Origin: Combretum micranthum
Lineage: Eukaryota; Streptophyta; Magnoliopsida; Myrtales; Combretaceae
NCBI GenBank assembly: GCA_024138025.1
Contig: JAMXBD010001460.1
Coordinates: 302,662 to 366,661, forward strand
DNA length: 64,000 nt
Reading direction: 5' to 3'
Every line of letters begins with the position of its first letter. Position 1 is the stretch's first letter. Below, piece by piece: positions 33,341 to 43,980 of this stretch. Position numbers and translations under genes: made by a program. Under the pieces are notes generated by a model. It saw only the letters and a list, made by a program, of their open reading frames with translations. It made no database searches and was not told where the DNA came from.

Positions 33341-33964
33341 TTGACCATGAGCTTAAACGGCGTCGTACCGCAGGATTCGTTAATCTGCTAACCCGGGATG
33401 GAGGGCGCAAGTCGATCCACATATGATTTCGGGTTGGTCATATGTTTGTTGAACTCATTTGTTTGATGCATACACTTGCTTGAATAATCACTTGTTTGAA
33501 TGAATTATACTTAATTGTGTTATGGAAGTTATTACTCACTAAGCTAGTTAGCTTACGCCCCCATAGTTTCTACTTATTGCAGCATGAGTTTATCTGGCTT
33601 AGACCGAGGCAAGCCACAGCACAGGTACCGGAGATAGGAGTTTCCCATAGAAGTTTACTTCATTCCTTTTGTATAGACTTCCGTTGGAAAATAAAGGACT
33701 CTGGATGACTGTAATGGACTTGATATTATTTTGCGGGGGATTGCCCTTAGATTTTGTAAAGTATAATTATGTGTTTTGGTTTATTATCTATGGCTAATGA
33801 TTGCCACGTTAAACTGTTTAACTCCATTTGTTGAAGTATTCTATTGTCGTAAAGGAACGCTTTACATCTCTATAAGACTCCCGAAGGGCTCGGATAGGGA
33901 ATTCGAGAGTCTTATTTAGTATGTGGCGGGCTGTTACGTCTAGGATACCCTATGAGGCGTGACA

Positions 33965-34940
33965 AAGGGCACCTATGCATAGCATTACAAACCTTAAGAA
34001 AACATAAGTTATACATCAAGTCCTCCAAGTGTGGTTTCTGGCTGGGTAGGATTTCATTTTGGACCACATAGCATCATGAGAATATATATTTGGGAACCCT
34101 AAAAAGATAAAAGTGCGATGGATTGGAAAACCACCCAAAATAATGATGGAAGTAAGGAGTTTTTCAGGTATGGCAGGGTATCAAAGAAAGTTGTTAAGGA
34201 TTTCTCCTAGATAGCTAAACCCTGGACCCAATTAACCCAAAAAGAATAAAAGGTTTACATGGGCAGAAAAGAGGGACCAAGGCCTTCAAGAACTCAAGCA
34301 GGGACTTGTTTTCGCTCCGATATTGGTATTATACAATTCCTAAGAAGCCCTACATAGTTCAAGGCGATGCATTGAGAAATGGTCTCGGGTGTGTACTCAT
34401 ACAAGAAGGAGAAGTGATTGCCTATGCTTCAAGATGGTTAAGGCCACACGAACAGAACTACCCTATACCTGAATTGGGTCTAGCCATGGTGGCGTTCGCT
34501 TTAAAGATGTGGAGCGTTACCTCTATGGGCTAAGGTGTGAGATCTATGCCGATCACGAGGGCCTCAAGTATTTATTCACATAAAAAGAATTAGGCATGAG
34601 ACAAGGGTGATGGGTCGTACTAATCAAGGATTACGATTTAGGGAATTAATTTTGCCCAAGGAAAGCAAATGTGATTGTTGACGCTTTAAGTTGTAAGGAC
34701 CACAAAGAAAGTAATAGTCTTGCATATTAATCAAGGGAAATTAGTGAAAAAGATTGAAGAAGTATTGAATTCACAAGAAGAGACGCTGAGATGGAAATGG
34801 CAAGTTAGGTGATGGAACCTACCTTCGTAGAAAGAATTAAGGAAGCTTAACGTGATAATAAGATAACACAGAGAATAAAGAAAGAAATTCAAGAAGGGAA
34901 ATGTACAAAACACAGAGAATACAGTGGTAGGTGCCAAATA
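33965..34940 (+). pseudogene. G4 pol remnant: RT end, RNase H, start of integrase
   Basis: Starts abruptly at the G3 LTR end inside RT: a match to KSSKCGFWLGRISF near 34020-34055, then decayed connection-domain blocks. RNase H is legible in 34306-34533 ([23 protein letters not shown], only partly quoted, [14 protein letters not shown]) and continues in other frames (YADHEGLKYLF, DYDLGN, VDALS). The first catalytic Asp is kept, with Gly before it. Then comes the integrase lead (MEPTFVERIKEA at about 34812), which fades by 34940. Stops and shifts are everywhere. The left half of this element lies on the other side of G3 or is lost. Confidence 0.8.
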
Positions 34941-35690
34941 ATGAGGAGATAGGTTGTGGGGAACATGCTGAGATTAAATAGCTAGACCAATCATAAGGAA
35001 GTCCAGGATCATTAACAGCTAGTATGAGCCAATGATGGAAACTGTAACAAAACTTGATCAATTTGACAAACCCCAAGATACCCCTCATATAACATCTTGT
35101 ACATAAGGAACTTTGAAAGATCAAAAATCTACGATGACCATGACGTAAAAATTGAAACCGCAGTAAAACAAATTGCAATTACTAAACTCTATAAGATCTT
35201 CATAAGTAACAATTATACAACAAAGTAATGAGATCTCTCGATTTCAAACCCACCAAGATGATCACGTTAATAAAGGGTTTAAAACACTAGTGACCTTAAT
35301 TATTCAAAGAAATGTGGACCCCAAGGTATAATATTGTATATACAGCTACATAAGAATGGAAAAGTGAATCCACAACCTTCATTGGTCAAAGTGATCGAGT
35401 CATGAAAGGCCGTGTTATTGTGAGTCGTCTAGTGTCAGTAGAGTCAAGTCATTTGTGGTCTTGAGTCAAGTCCGTGTCGTTCTCCAAAAGAGTCGTATAA
35501 GTGAAGGTTGGAATCGCTAAGCCAAATCCTATTAATTTGTATGTGCTATATTTCGAAGAATATCTGTCATACAAAATTTAGAAATGACATAAACCAAAGC
35601 ATAAACCGGTGCTAGAGACATAACTCGAAATCCACAATCTTTCCTCAATAAGCGATACATACGTAACAAGTTTTGCGGACAAAACTTTCT
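34941..35690 (+). other. G4 non-coding 3' region
   Basis: Matches the G2 3' region (6478-7190) from about 34972 onwards, including GTGATCGAGTCATGAAAGGC and the lead-in GCGGACAAAACTTTCTTTAAGG. No coding sequence. The integrase-to-LTR distance is far shorter than a complete pol would need. Confidence 0.7.
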
Positions 35691-35705
35691 TTAAGGTGGG
35701 CGGGA
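35691..35705 (+). other. G4 polypurine tract
   Basis: TTAAGGTGGGCGGGA before the LTR start, whose first base has changed (CGTAAGCCCCGG for TGTAAGCCCCGG). Confidence 0.75.
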
Positions 35706-36554
35706 CGTAAGCCCCGGAAAAATTTCAGTAAATAAATTCAAGATGAACTTCAAAAATAAACCCTTAAAATCACTCCAAATTAAAATTAAACTTCGATAAG
35801 TCCTAAATCCCGAACGAATCCAGAAATTTCCGAATCTTGAGAAAAATAAGAATCCTTAAAAAACAAAATAAGAACTCAATATACTTCAATTCCAAAACCA
35901 CTACTATGACAAATTCTATATTTAACTCCAACTTATAAAATCGGGTAATATAAAGCCCAAAAACAAAATATTAAAATGTAAATAATGATTAACCTTCAAA
36001 ATAAAACTCAATTCAAAGAATTCCGAAAACGTCGAGAGATATTAAATACTTATAAAAATCAAACTTAAAATAAATTTCTCAAATCAGATATGTTGTATAA
36101 ACATAAAATATCAGTTTCCAAATTGGCAAAAGTATAAACCGGAAAGTCAACCGAAAAACCTAAGTCCACAAAACTCCCAAGAAACCCCATAGCCTAGATC
36201 TGACAATTCTGTATCCCTAAACTAAGGAGTCGGAATAAGAGAAAAAGGTGTAGTTGGTTCGCATTAATTCTAGGATTCTAAAAGATGAGATTAACAAATT
36301 TCCGATCTATTTTAAACCCAGTCGGGTACAGACTTCGAAAAGCGTGCCTCGGATTCGAAATATTAAATATATGTTATTAATACTGTTAGAATCATATTTT
36401 TATAAGGATCTCTAAAATATCAGTTTTATAATTTTTCGATAACTAGAATTACCTGATTTTTGTGATTTTATTTGTATTTCATTACTACCGGCAATTAGCT
36501 AGTCTTTTGGTACTATTTATTATTATTCATTACACAATTTTATTATTCTTATAA
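35706..36554 (+). repeat. Composite LTR, segment A'
   Basis: Homologous to segment A (7205-8496), with about 440 bp fewer between the start and the U3 landmarks. It breaks at the same point (after ATTTTATTATT...TATAA) into segment B'. Confidence 0.72.
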
Positions 36555-39500
36555 TTTATATCCCGGTTTTCCTAATAATCGAATAAAATTCGGAAACCGG
36601 ATAATGAAACCCTGAATCGGTCTAGTTCAAGCTTAGTGAGAGAAACTTAGAAAATCTAGATCCGGCTTTCCTTCAGTTTCATAACAAAAGAAGTTTTATG
36701 AAATAAATTAATGTGAATTATTGTTTTAAAGTATATTTAGAACCTTAGAAAGTTTTAATTTCGGAAAAAATTCCTATTCCGGGTCTTCTGAGCCCCATTA
36801 CGAAAAAACGAGCCCCGGGACTAGAAACTCAGAATAATATTCTGGAATACTCCTTAGAATCGAAATTTTATAAAGATTTCAAAAATATAAATTTTATAAT
36901 TTTTCGGGCTATAAAGACTACAGTTATCGCTTTTTTCTCGTATTTTCTTTATTTCCGGTAAAGTAGATGTCTTGTCTACTATTTACCACTATCACAAGTA
37001 CAACTACACTACACACTATCATGCCCTATTTTACATCTTACAACTATCATTATATTTTCTTTTCCAAGAAAATTTTGTTCCCTACTAAATTATTACATAT
37101 ATTACATTTTATTACTTAAATTACGAATTAAATCAAATTCAACTCACTCCCTCCCCTGTTCTATTGTGGCCGGCGCACCCTTCCCCCTTTTTCCCCTCTA
37201 TTTGTTTTATTTTACTTCTTTTAATACAAATAAACCCTAATTCACTTAATATATAAACTCATTTTCACTCTCTCTCTTCATATTTACTCTTCCAAAATTT
37301 TTGAAAAGTCAAAAACTCTCTCTATTCTTTCTCTACTTGCCGTGAACTCCCCTCCTCACACACCCACACTCACAAGTTTATTTCCTCTCCATTTCTTCTC
37401 TAAACCTTCCTTTAGGTGATGATTTCAAGCTTTATCTCTACTTAATCTTGTAATGGCAAGAGTATTCTTGTGTGTTTTCACTTTAAATCCCAATGAGCAA
37501 AGGCTAGGGATAAGAAAACACTAATACATAAATATCAAGCCATCACAAGAGTAGATCTTGAGTTTAATGAGTTTTTGTTAAAGTATTATTATGTTCATGC
37601 ATATAAAAGTGGAGATCTTGCATGAAAAATATATGTTCATATCTTTAAACTCATTTTCATGCACTACAAGTAGTAGATCTAGCATTTAGACACTCATATT
37701 TTTCTTGACATTCATGTTAATATGGATATTTTGTGTTTTCATGCATTAATGTTCATAAAAGCTTAGTCTTGTATATATAAATGTGATAGTTGGTAGATCT
37801 TTATGAAGATAAGATAAGGAACTTGAAAAGAAAAGATTTTTGTTAGAAATGTTCAAAGGAAAATTCGTATGATTTCTAAGACCTATTTTAATAACCCTTG
37901 AAACCACTTTGAAACTCATATTTTACATTAAAAATGAAGGGTATAAGTAATAGGTATCATTAAGTAATGATTATTATAAGTTGAAATGAGTTTGGATATG
38001 AGTAATGTGTAAAACAAGTAGTGGAATTAAGATGAAGATTTTTGAGTTAGTATTCAGCTTGTAAAATTCGTAACTTTGGATGATGCCTATGTAAACACCT
38101 AGTATTCAAGCTCAAAATGCATGTTTTATGTGTTAAATAAAGTCCTTAGTTAATGGATATAGCAAAGCTTTAAATTTTAATGCACTATACAAGTTGCCTT
38201 AAAGGAAACATGCAAGAAATGAATTTTTCTAAAATTCGGATTTTTGTGAAAAGCCTATTTAAAAACATACTTGCAAAGTGAAAAATATAAGTTTTTATGT
38301 GGAAATGAAGATCTTGGATAATATAGATGATGAAGGCTCATTTTTATGTAGATAACCAGGAATTTCTAAGAATAAAATCCTAAAACATTAAGGAGATACA
38401 AAATTGGAAAAATTGGATTTTCAAGAAGAAATTGTTGGAATCTTGTAAGAATTAGGAGTTCTTAAAGTTTCATTATCAAAAATCATCATGATCATGCGTA
38501 GATTGAACTCATCACATGTCATTCATGTCAGGAACTCATTCATATTTTATATACACATGAATCATCAACTAGCTACATTTCGATCAAGTGAAAACAATTT
38601 TTCGGAAATGGAAAAGGTTACAGACCAGATCTGATCCCTCTGTTCCGTGACCTAACTGTTTTTAAAACTTGGAAATAATATTAGAAATAGATAGATCTTT
38701 CGAAGTAGATTGAAATAGATATAAAATTTGTGAAATTTCGAGTTAAAATGACCAAGTTATGGCTGTTTTAAGTTGAAACTTCCGTAAATAGCGAGAATCA
38801 TGATTTTGTTTAGTTTTGATACATAGTTTGGACTAGTTAAGTGATGAAGTTCTCATTAGGGTATTCTTATTTGGTAGGTGATCCCGAGAACAACGAATCC
38901 CTACCACCCGATTATTATTACTAAGTGACCGACGTACCATAGTCAAGTGAGTATTACTTCCAATTTCAATTATTACTTATGATTGTAATGGTAGTTGTAC
39001 TAGTTGCTAGGGAAAGACAAAAGATGAATATGCATGATGGGGTGAATTGGGAATTATATTTGTCTGCTGTTGTTATGTGGAATTAAATTTAAATAATATC
39101 GAAGCTGGCTGATAAATCATTATTTGTATAGTAGAGTAGAAATGATTGTCTGCGACAAACGCTTAGACACTTAAAAGAATTGGCTTAATTGATTATTAGA
39201 CATTAAAGATAAACTTGAAATCATTCATATCACGATGGGGATGGAGCATTAGCAGTTGTTGGTTTTTCGTGATCCATAAAATGAATATATTGGTTAATCG
39301 TGATCTATAAAATAAATATGTTGGTTAATCGTGATCCATAAAACGAATATGTTGGTTAATCGTGATCCATAAAACGAATATTTGAGTTAGTTGACCGCGA
39401 GCTTAAACGGCATCGTACCGGAGGATTCATTAATCTACTAACCCGAAATGAAGGGCGCAAGTCCATCCACATATGATTTCCGGCTAGTCATATGTTTATT

Positions 39501-40052
39501 GATTCCACGTGTTTGATGCATTTCATTTGATTGATTAATCACTCGCTTAAATGTTATGTCTTAATTGTTATATGGAAGTTTTCACTCACTAAGCTAGTGT
39601 AGCTTATACCCTAATAGTTTCCTATTGCAGTATGAATACTTATGGCTATCTTCGAGGAGCCGAGAGCATCAGGTACAGTTCTTAGACATTAAGGAGCTTT
39701 TGAGGAAGCCGAGACTAGAAGTAGACATGAACTTCTAATCATGTCTCCCAAATTGGTGCTAGAAGGATAATATAAGGGATTTTGTAAGCTTAAGAACTCT
39801 TAACATTATTGACGGAGGTATGCCCCTTAGTTTATGTAATAGAGTAGGTCTAAAGGAAACAGTTATGATTTACATTCTTGTTGCTATGTATGTCTCCTTA
39901 GACTACTATGAAGCAAAGCATGGTCCTTGTATGTTGAAAGTGAGCCTTACACTTGATGTTCAAACTCATGGGAAGGCTAAGGTTGCCTTACTTGAGTTTA
40001 AATATTGAGTGTGGCAGACTATCACGTTTAGGGTACTCTTTGGGGCATGACA
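36555..40052 (+). repeat. Composite LTR, segment B' (about 3.5 kb)
   Basis: Starts TTTATATCCCGG (decayed TGTATACCCCGG), ends TTGGGGCATGACA. It contains TATA-like AATATATAAAC near 37249, the conserved block (38688-38780), about four 31-bp repeats (39262-39388) and acceptor-like CCTATTGCAG near 39630. Despite the shared position it differs from segment B in having the 31-bp repeats. Confidence 0.75.
39262..39388 (+). repeat. 31-bp tandem repeats in segment B'
   Basis: Four units around CGTGATCCATAAAACGAATAT/GTTGGTTAAT, with a few substitutions; one unit more than in the G3 3' LTR. Confidence 0.8.
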
Positions 40053-40138
40053 TATGGGATGATTAAGGTTGTCATACTTGAGTTTAAATATCGAGTGTGG
40101 TAGACTGTCGCGTTTTGGGTATCCTTTGGGGCGTGATA
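40053..40138 (+). repeat. Second copy of an LTR terminus
   Basis: After the end of B' (GGCATGACA) the sequence repeats the last LTR part: ACTTGAGTTTAAATATCGAG, AGACTGTCGCGTTTTGGGTA, TTTGGGGCGTGATA. The unit is 86 bp and differs at several positions from 39983-40052. It is either a tandem duplication or the stump of another LTR. Confidence 0.65.
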
Positions 40139-40869
40139 GTATATCATCAAGACTTCTTTTTACAAGAATCAAAGGTGATTTTCAAAATACAAATCTTATT
40201 TTTGGATTTAGGCCAAGGCCTAGTTTAAAAACATGTTTTCCAACTCAAAAATGAAGATTTTATTCAAGAAATGGAAGGCTCTTAAGATAGGATATGTAAA
40301 GGATGATTTTTCATAAGTTCAGATGGATTTTATCAAAAGATATGTCCAAAAAAAAATGTAAATTCGGATCTCAATCAAGACCAATTTTGAAAACTCATTT
40401 TTTAACACCAAAATCAAAGTTTTGTTTAGAAAATGGAAGGCTGTGGAATAGGTATCAATAGGAGATGTTTTGATAAGTAAATGGTAGATCTACCAGTAGA
40501 GATTCTCAAAAGTAGGAAGAGATACAAAATATGAAATTCGAGTTTTATCCAAATTTTGTAAATTCTGATGGTTTCAAAATTATGCCTTAAAGACCCATTT
40601 ATCAACTCCAAACTTGTGTTTTATATGAAAAATGAAGAGTTTAGGCCATAGGTATCATCAAGTAATGATCTTTATAAATTAAGAAGAGATTTGCTAAGAA
40701 AAACATGCAAAATAAGGAGTAGAAATAAAATAGGAAAATTTGAGTTGTTGTCATTTAAGAAATTGTAATAATGGAGTAATAGTATGAAAACCCATATTTT
40801 TCAAACTCAAATTAGAGTTGAGTCTTAATTTTTCTAGTATCCAATGATTTTTACTTAAAGGAATCATCT
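40139..40869 (+). repeat. Tekay-type LTR, left part, split by O1
   Basis: AT-rich LTR interior with repeated AAATTCGGAT...AAAACATGTTTTCCAA-like units (about 40200, 40365, 40560). It continues after O1 at 55867 (both flanks carry CATCT). Its own 5' part is not next to it. Confidence 0.65.
40865..40869. other. Target-site duplication of O1, left copy (CATCT)
   Basis: CATCT precedes TGTAGACACCC and follows the right LTR end at 55867-55871 without mismatch. Confidence 0.93.
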
Positions 40870-41464
40870 TGTAGACACCCAATTTTGCCCATTAATTAAG
40901 GCTTTAATTAAACTCATTTTTCCAAAAAGCCTTAAGTATTGATGAAGTTGGCTAAGTGATCAAGGCACAGGCAAAATGGCCTGTTGTTAAATGCATTGAC
41001 CCAAACACACACTCAAGCTCAAGGACACAGGTTCAAAACCCTAGCAAAGGCAAATTTTTGCCTTTTTATCATTTTAGTCTTTTCATCTTTCTCAAAGTGA
41101 CTTTTTGCCTTACTTTGCATCGGTTTTAACTAACAAAACTTCATTAATTATTGTAATTGATGAAGCAATTGCAAAGTGGTTTATAGAATATGAAAGATTA
41201 GTGCAAAAAACAACCCAAAGTCAAAAATTCAATTTATAAAGCATTCAATTGCACATGAATGAGGAGTTACAAAAATTGATGAAATTGGACAATTAATCTA
41301 TCCACATTCGATGAATCTGACATGGAATATGAAGGATCAATCATCAATTCATCGGTTAAGAATGAATCAAGCCAAAATTTTTTGGTTAAATTCGTGGAAA
41401 AACAAAGAGGCAAAAAACGATTCATTTTCGAAACTGTTTGAAACGTAAAATTGAGCTTGCAACC

Positions 41465-41474
41465 TATAAAAATA
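41465..41474 (+). promoter_or_regulatory. TATA box in O1 5' LTR
   Basis: TATAAAAATA in the context AACC-TATAAAAATA-GGGGGTCC. The 3' LTR reads AACCTAAAATAGGGG at the same place (about 53800), so the motif is damaged there. Confidence 0.6.
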
Positions 41475-41979
41475 GGGGGTCCTAGGATCAAAAGGCACAA
41501 GTCCAATTTCAAAAAAACACCATACATAACCATATCAATTCGAGATTCTCGAATTTAGGAAGAAAAATTCGAATTTTTCAAATTCGAAGTGATTGAATTG
41601 AATTTGATCAAAATTGAGTGGTTAGGAATGTTAGAAACCTAATTTTGATGTTTTAGTGTGCTTGGATTTGATCAAATTAATCAAATTAACCTCTGCAAAT
41701 TTTTTTTTTAATTTTTTTTGCGCCGCCGTACAACCACCGCCGGAACCCCCCTTGCCGCCGTTCTGGGCGCGAACCACCACCTTCGGAGGACGCAACCACC
41801 ATAGGAGTCGGGCCGACAAGCTTCCAGCCACCGAGGACCACCGGAGCCGCCGGAATCCGCCCCGAAAAGTCGCGTCATCTTTTTCACCCGCCGGAGCTCC
41901 GAGATCCGACCCGAAGATCCGAATCCAACCCGGTCGGTCATCGGTCAACGTCGTCGGTCATCGGTCAACGGTCAACTCT

Positions 41980-42290
41980 GATCAGACGGTCCAGATTTCA
42001 TCAAGCAGATCAGACGGTCCAGATTTGATCAAGCAGATCAACGGCCCAGATTTCATCAAGCAGATCAGACGGTCCAGATTTGATCAAGCAGATCAGCGGC
42101 CCAGATTTCATCAAGCAGATCAGACGGCCAGATTTGATCAAGCAGATCAGCGGCCCAGATTTCATCAAGCAGATCAGACGGCCCAGATTTAATCATCTCG
42201 ATCAACGCCCCAGATTTGGTCAATTCGATCAGACGATCAGATCGTCACGATCGACGCTCCAGATCTCGTCCGCTTCATCCGACGGTCCAG
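41980..42290 (+). repeat. 28-bp tandem repeats in O1 5' LTR
   Basis: About eight units of GATCAGACGGTCCAGATTTG/ATCAAGCA with alternating variants (ACGGTCC or CGGCCC; TTTC or TTTG), fading into diverged units. The 3' LTR has the same array with more units. Confidence 0.88.
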
Positions 42291-43425
42291 GTTAATCCGC
42301 ATTATTTTATTATATTTTTATTATATAATTAATTTCAGAAAATAATAAAAAATAGTAAAAAATAGTAAAAAATTCATAAAAAATTCAGAAAAATTCAGAA
42401 AAATCCAGAAAAATCAAAATAATTATTTTTTATATAAATTTATTTTTTGATATTTTTGATATTTTTGAATATTTTTAGTATGTATTTATACATAAATTGC
42501 TTTTAAAATGCATATTTAATGCATGAAAAATAATTTTAATATATTTAAATATTCTGAATATGTTGTGATTTATGTGATGATTTTTTAAAAAAAATAAAAA
42601 ATAAAAATAAAAATAAAAAAATAAAATGATAAAAATAATAAAAATGATAAAATTGGATTTTCCAAAACCAAAATTTTAAAAAAAAATAAAATAATAAAAA
42701 TGATTTTTGACTTAGAAAAATATGTTTTCATGAAATGAAAATCAATTGATTAGATCATAGGATCATCAAAAATGATTTTCATAAAAATAAAATTTAATGA
42801 ACTTAAATGAAAGAGTTCAAAAATTAAAATTGATCAACAAATTAAGTTTTTTTTAAAAGAACTACGTTTTGTCTGATCTCGATTAGCGAGTACGTAGGCA
42901 CCTGCGGGGCGACATTAAAAAATAAAAAAATGTTTTGTTTTTTTTTTTTGTGAATAAATATTTTGTAAATATAAGATTTTTGTTGATATTCATAAAAAAA
43001 AATAATAAAAATGAAGAAAAGCATAAAAAAAATAAAAATGAATGATTTGACTTGTAAATATTTTGTTAAATATTTTATTTGAATTTTTGAGCATGAAAAG
43101 GATATAAATTTAAAATTCCAAAAGTGGTAACCATTTGGTTTTAATAGGTTAGCCCCCGAATCCATGATATCTGGTTTTAAAAGTTTGTTTTTTTTAAATC
43201 AAATTTTCGCAGACTAGTAGCTAAGTTAGGATCAACCGACCCATTGATCCTAGCTTTTATTTTTTCCCGATTTATATCGGGTGGCGACTCTAAAAAGTTT
43301 TCAAAAATTAAAATTTCTTTTAACCCCTAGTCGAGGATTCATGTTAAATGGGTTCGGGTTTAATGTGAATCGGGTTAGGAGAAATGAACCAGATAGATAG
43401 TGGAAAAAATCCAGGCTCGACAGCT

Positions 43426-43444
43426 TGGCGACTCCACTGGGGAC
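43426..43444 (+). promoter_or_regulatory. O1 primer-binding site
   Basis: TGGCGACTCCACTGGGGAC lies three bases after the LTR end. It is of the TGGCGACTC...GGGGA kind used by Ogre/Tat-type elements, probably complementary to a tRNA-Arg; the tRNA identity is from memory and should be checked. Confidence 0.8.
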
Positions 43445-43980
43445 TTAAATTTTTTTTTTTAAAAAAAAGAGGGCTAGCCACTTAGGAATTTTAAATTTTA
43501 AATTTATCCTTGCTCAATTTTTGTGAATATATGATTCTTTGTATATTATATTGAATAATTGTTTTGTAAATATATACTACCTTATGAAAAATAAAACAAA
43601 AGTTTGATTTCTTTGTTTGCATTTGCATTTGCATTAGCATGAATGTGTGCTAGATACGGTCGTACCAGGGCCGTCTTAAGAGCCTAAGCGAGGAGGACGA
43701 AGTAAGGTCCGGGGGCTGTGGCTTTCCACCCTCTAGATCAAGAAATGTCCTCCCACTCCGGTTTAGTACTACTAAATCGGGGAACCTATAGAACCCTACC
43801 AAATCATGCATTCATTAGCATGGGATTGACCAACTTTTTCTAAAAAAATGAAGTTGAAATATAAATGTACATATGTAAATACAAAAAAAAAAAAGAAAAT
43901 TCTAAAAAAAAATATAAAAGCTGTCAAAAAAAAAAAATTTTGTAAATATTAGCTTATACCTTTTAAAAAATTTTCAGAAA
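43445..43980 (+). other. O1 5' leader
   Basis: Non-coding, with A-rich tracts (43880-43940) and one GC-richer patch (about 43640-43780) ending in GGGGAACCTATAGAACCC. Nothing further recognised. Confidence 0.5.

Larger units (their letters stand above)
30561..33964 (+). repeat. G3 3' LTR (3404 bp, complete)
   Basis: Runs from TGTAAACCTCGG to ATGAGGCGTGACA; followed by AAGGG and RT coding DNA of G4, in which G3 is inserted. Landmarks in order: an 18-bp C tract (31161-31178) beside TGGCCGGCGA; TATA box (31240-31247); donor-like CTCCATTG/GTATGT (31400/31401); degenerate internal repeats around AAATTCGGAT; the conserved 90-bp block (32684-32765); acceptor-like TTGGTAG (ends 32867); donor-like GTGAGT (32938); 31-bp repeats (33236-33340); acceptor-like TTATTGCAG (ends 33582). 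The last 1.82 kb match the 5' LTR remnants closely. Confidence 0.93.
40870..43422 (+). repeat. O1 5' LTR (2553 bp)
   Basis: Runs from TGTAGACACCC to CAGGCTCGACA. From the left: an AT-rich U3, TATAAAAATA at 41465-41474, a GC-rich island (about 41720-41950), the 28-bp repeat array (41980-42290), a very A/T-rich stretch (42300-42840 and 42910-43080), the element ACTACGTTTTGTCTGATCTC...GTACGTAGGCA near 42862-42900 that is typical of Ogre-type LTRs, and CGGGTGGCGACTC near 43280. The ORFs over the GC-rich island are not conserved intact between the two LTRs. Confidence 0.92.

Noticed and set aside
41656..42192. 178-codon ORF in the O1 5' LTR (Pro/Arg-rich, then QIRRSRFDQAD repeats)
   Set aside because: It covers the GC-rich island and the 28-bp array; the 3' LTR version is split into two frames, so no conserved protein. 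Kept only as a GC-island finding.
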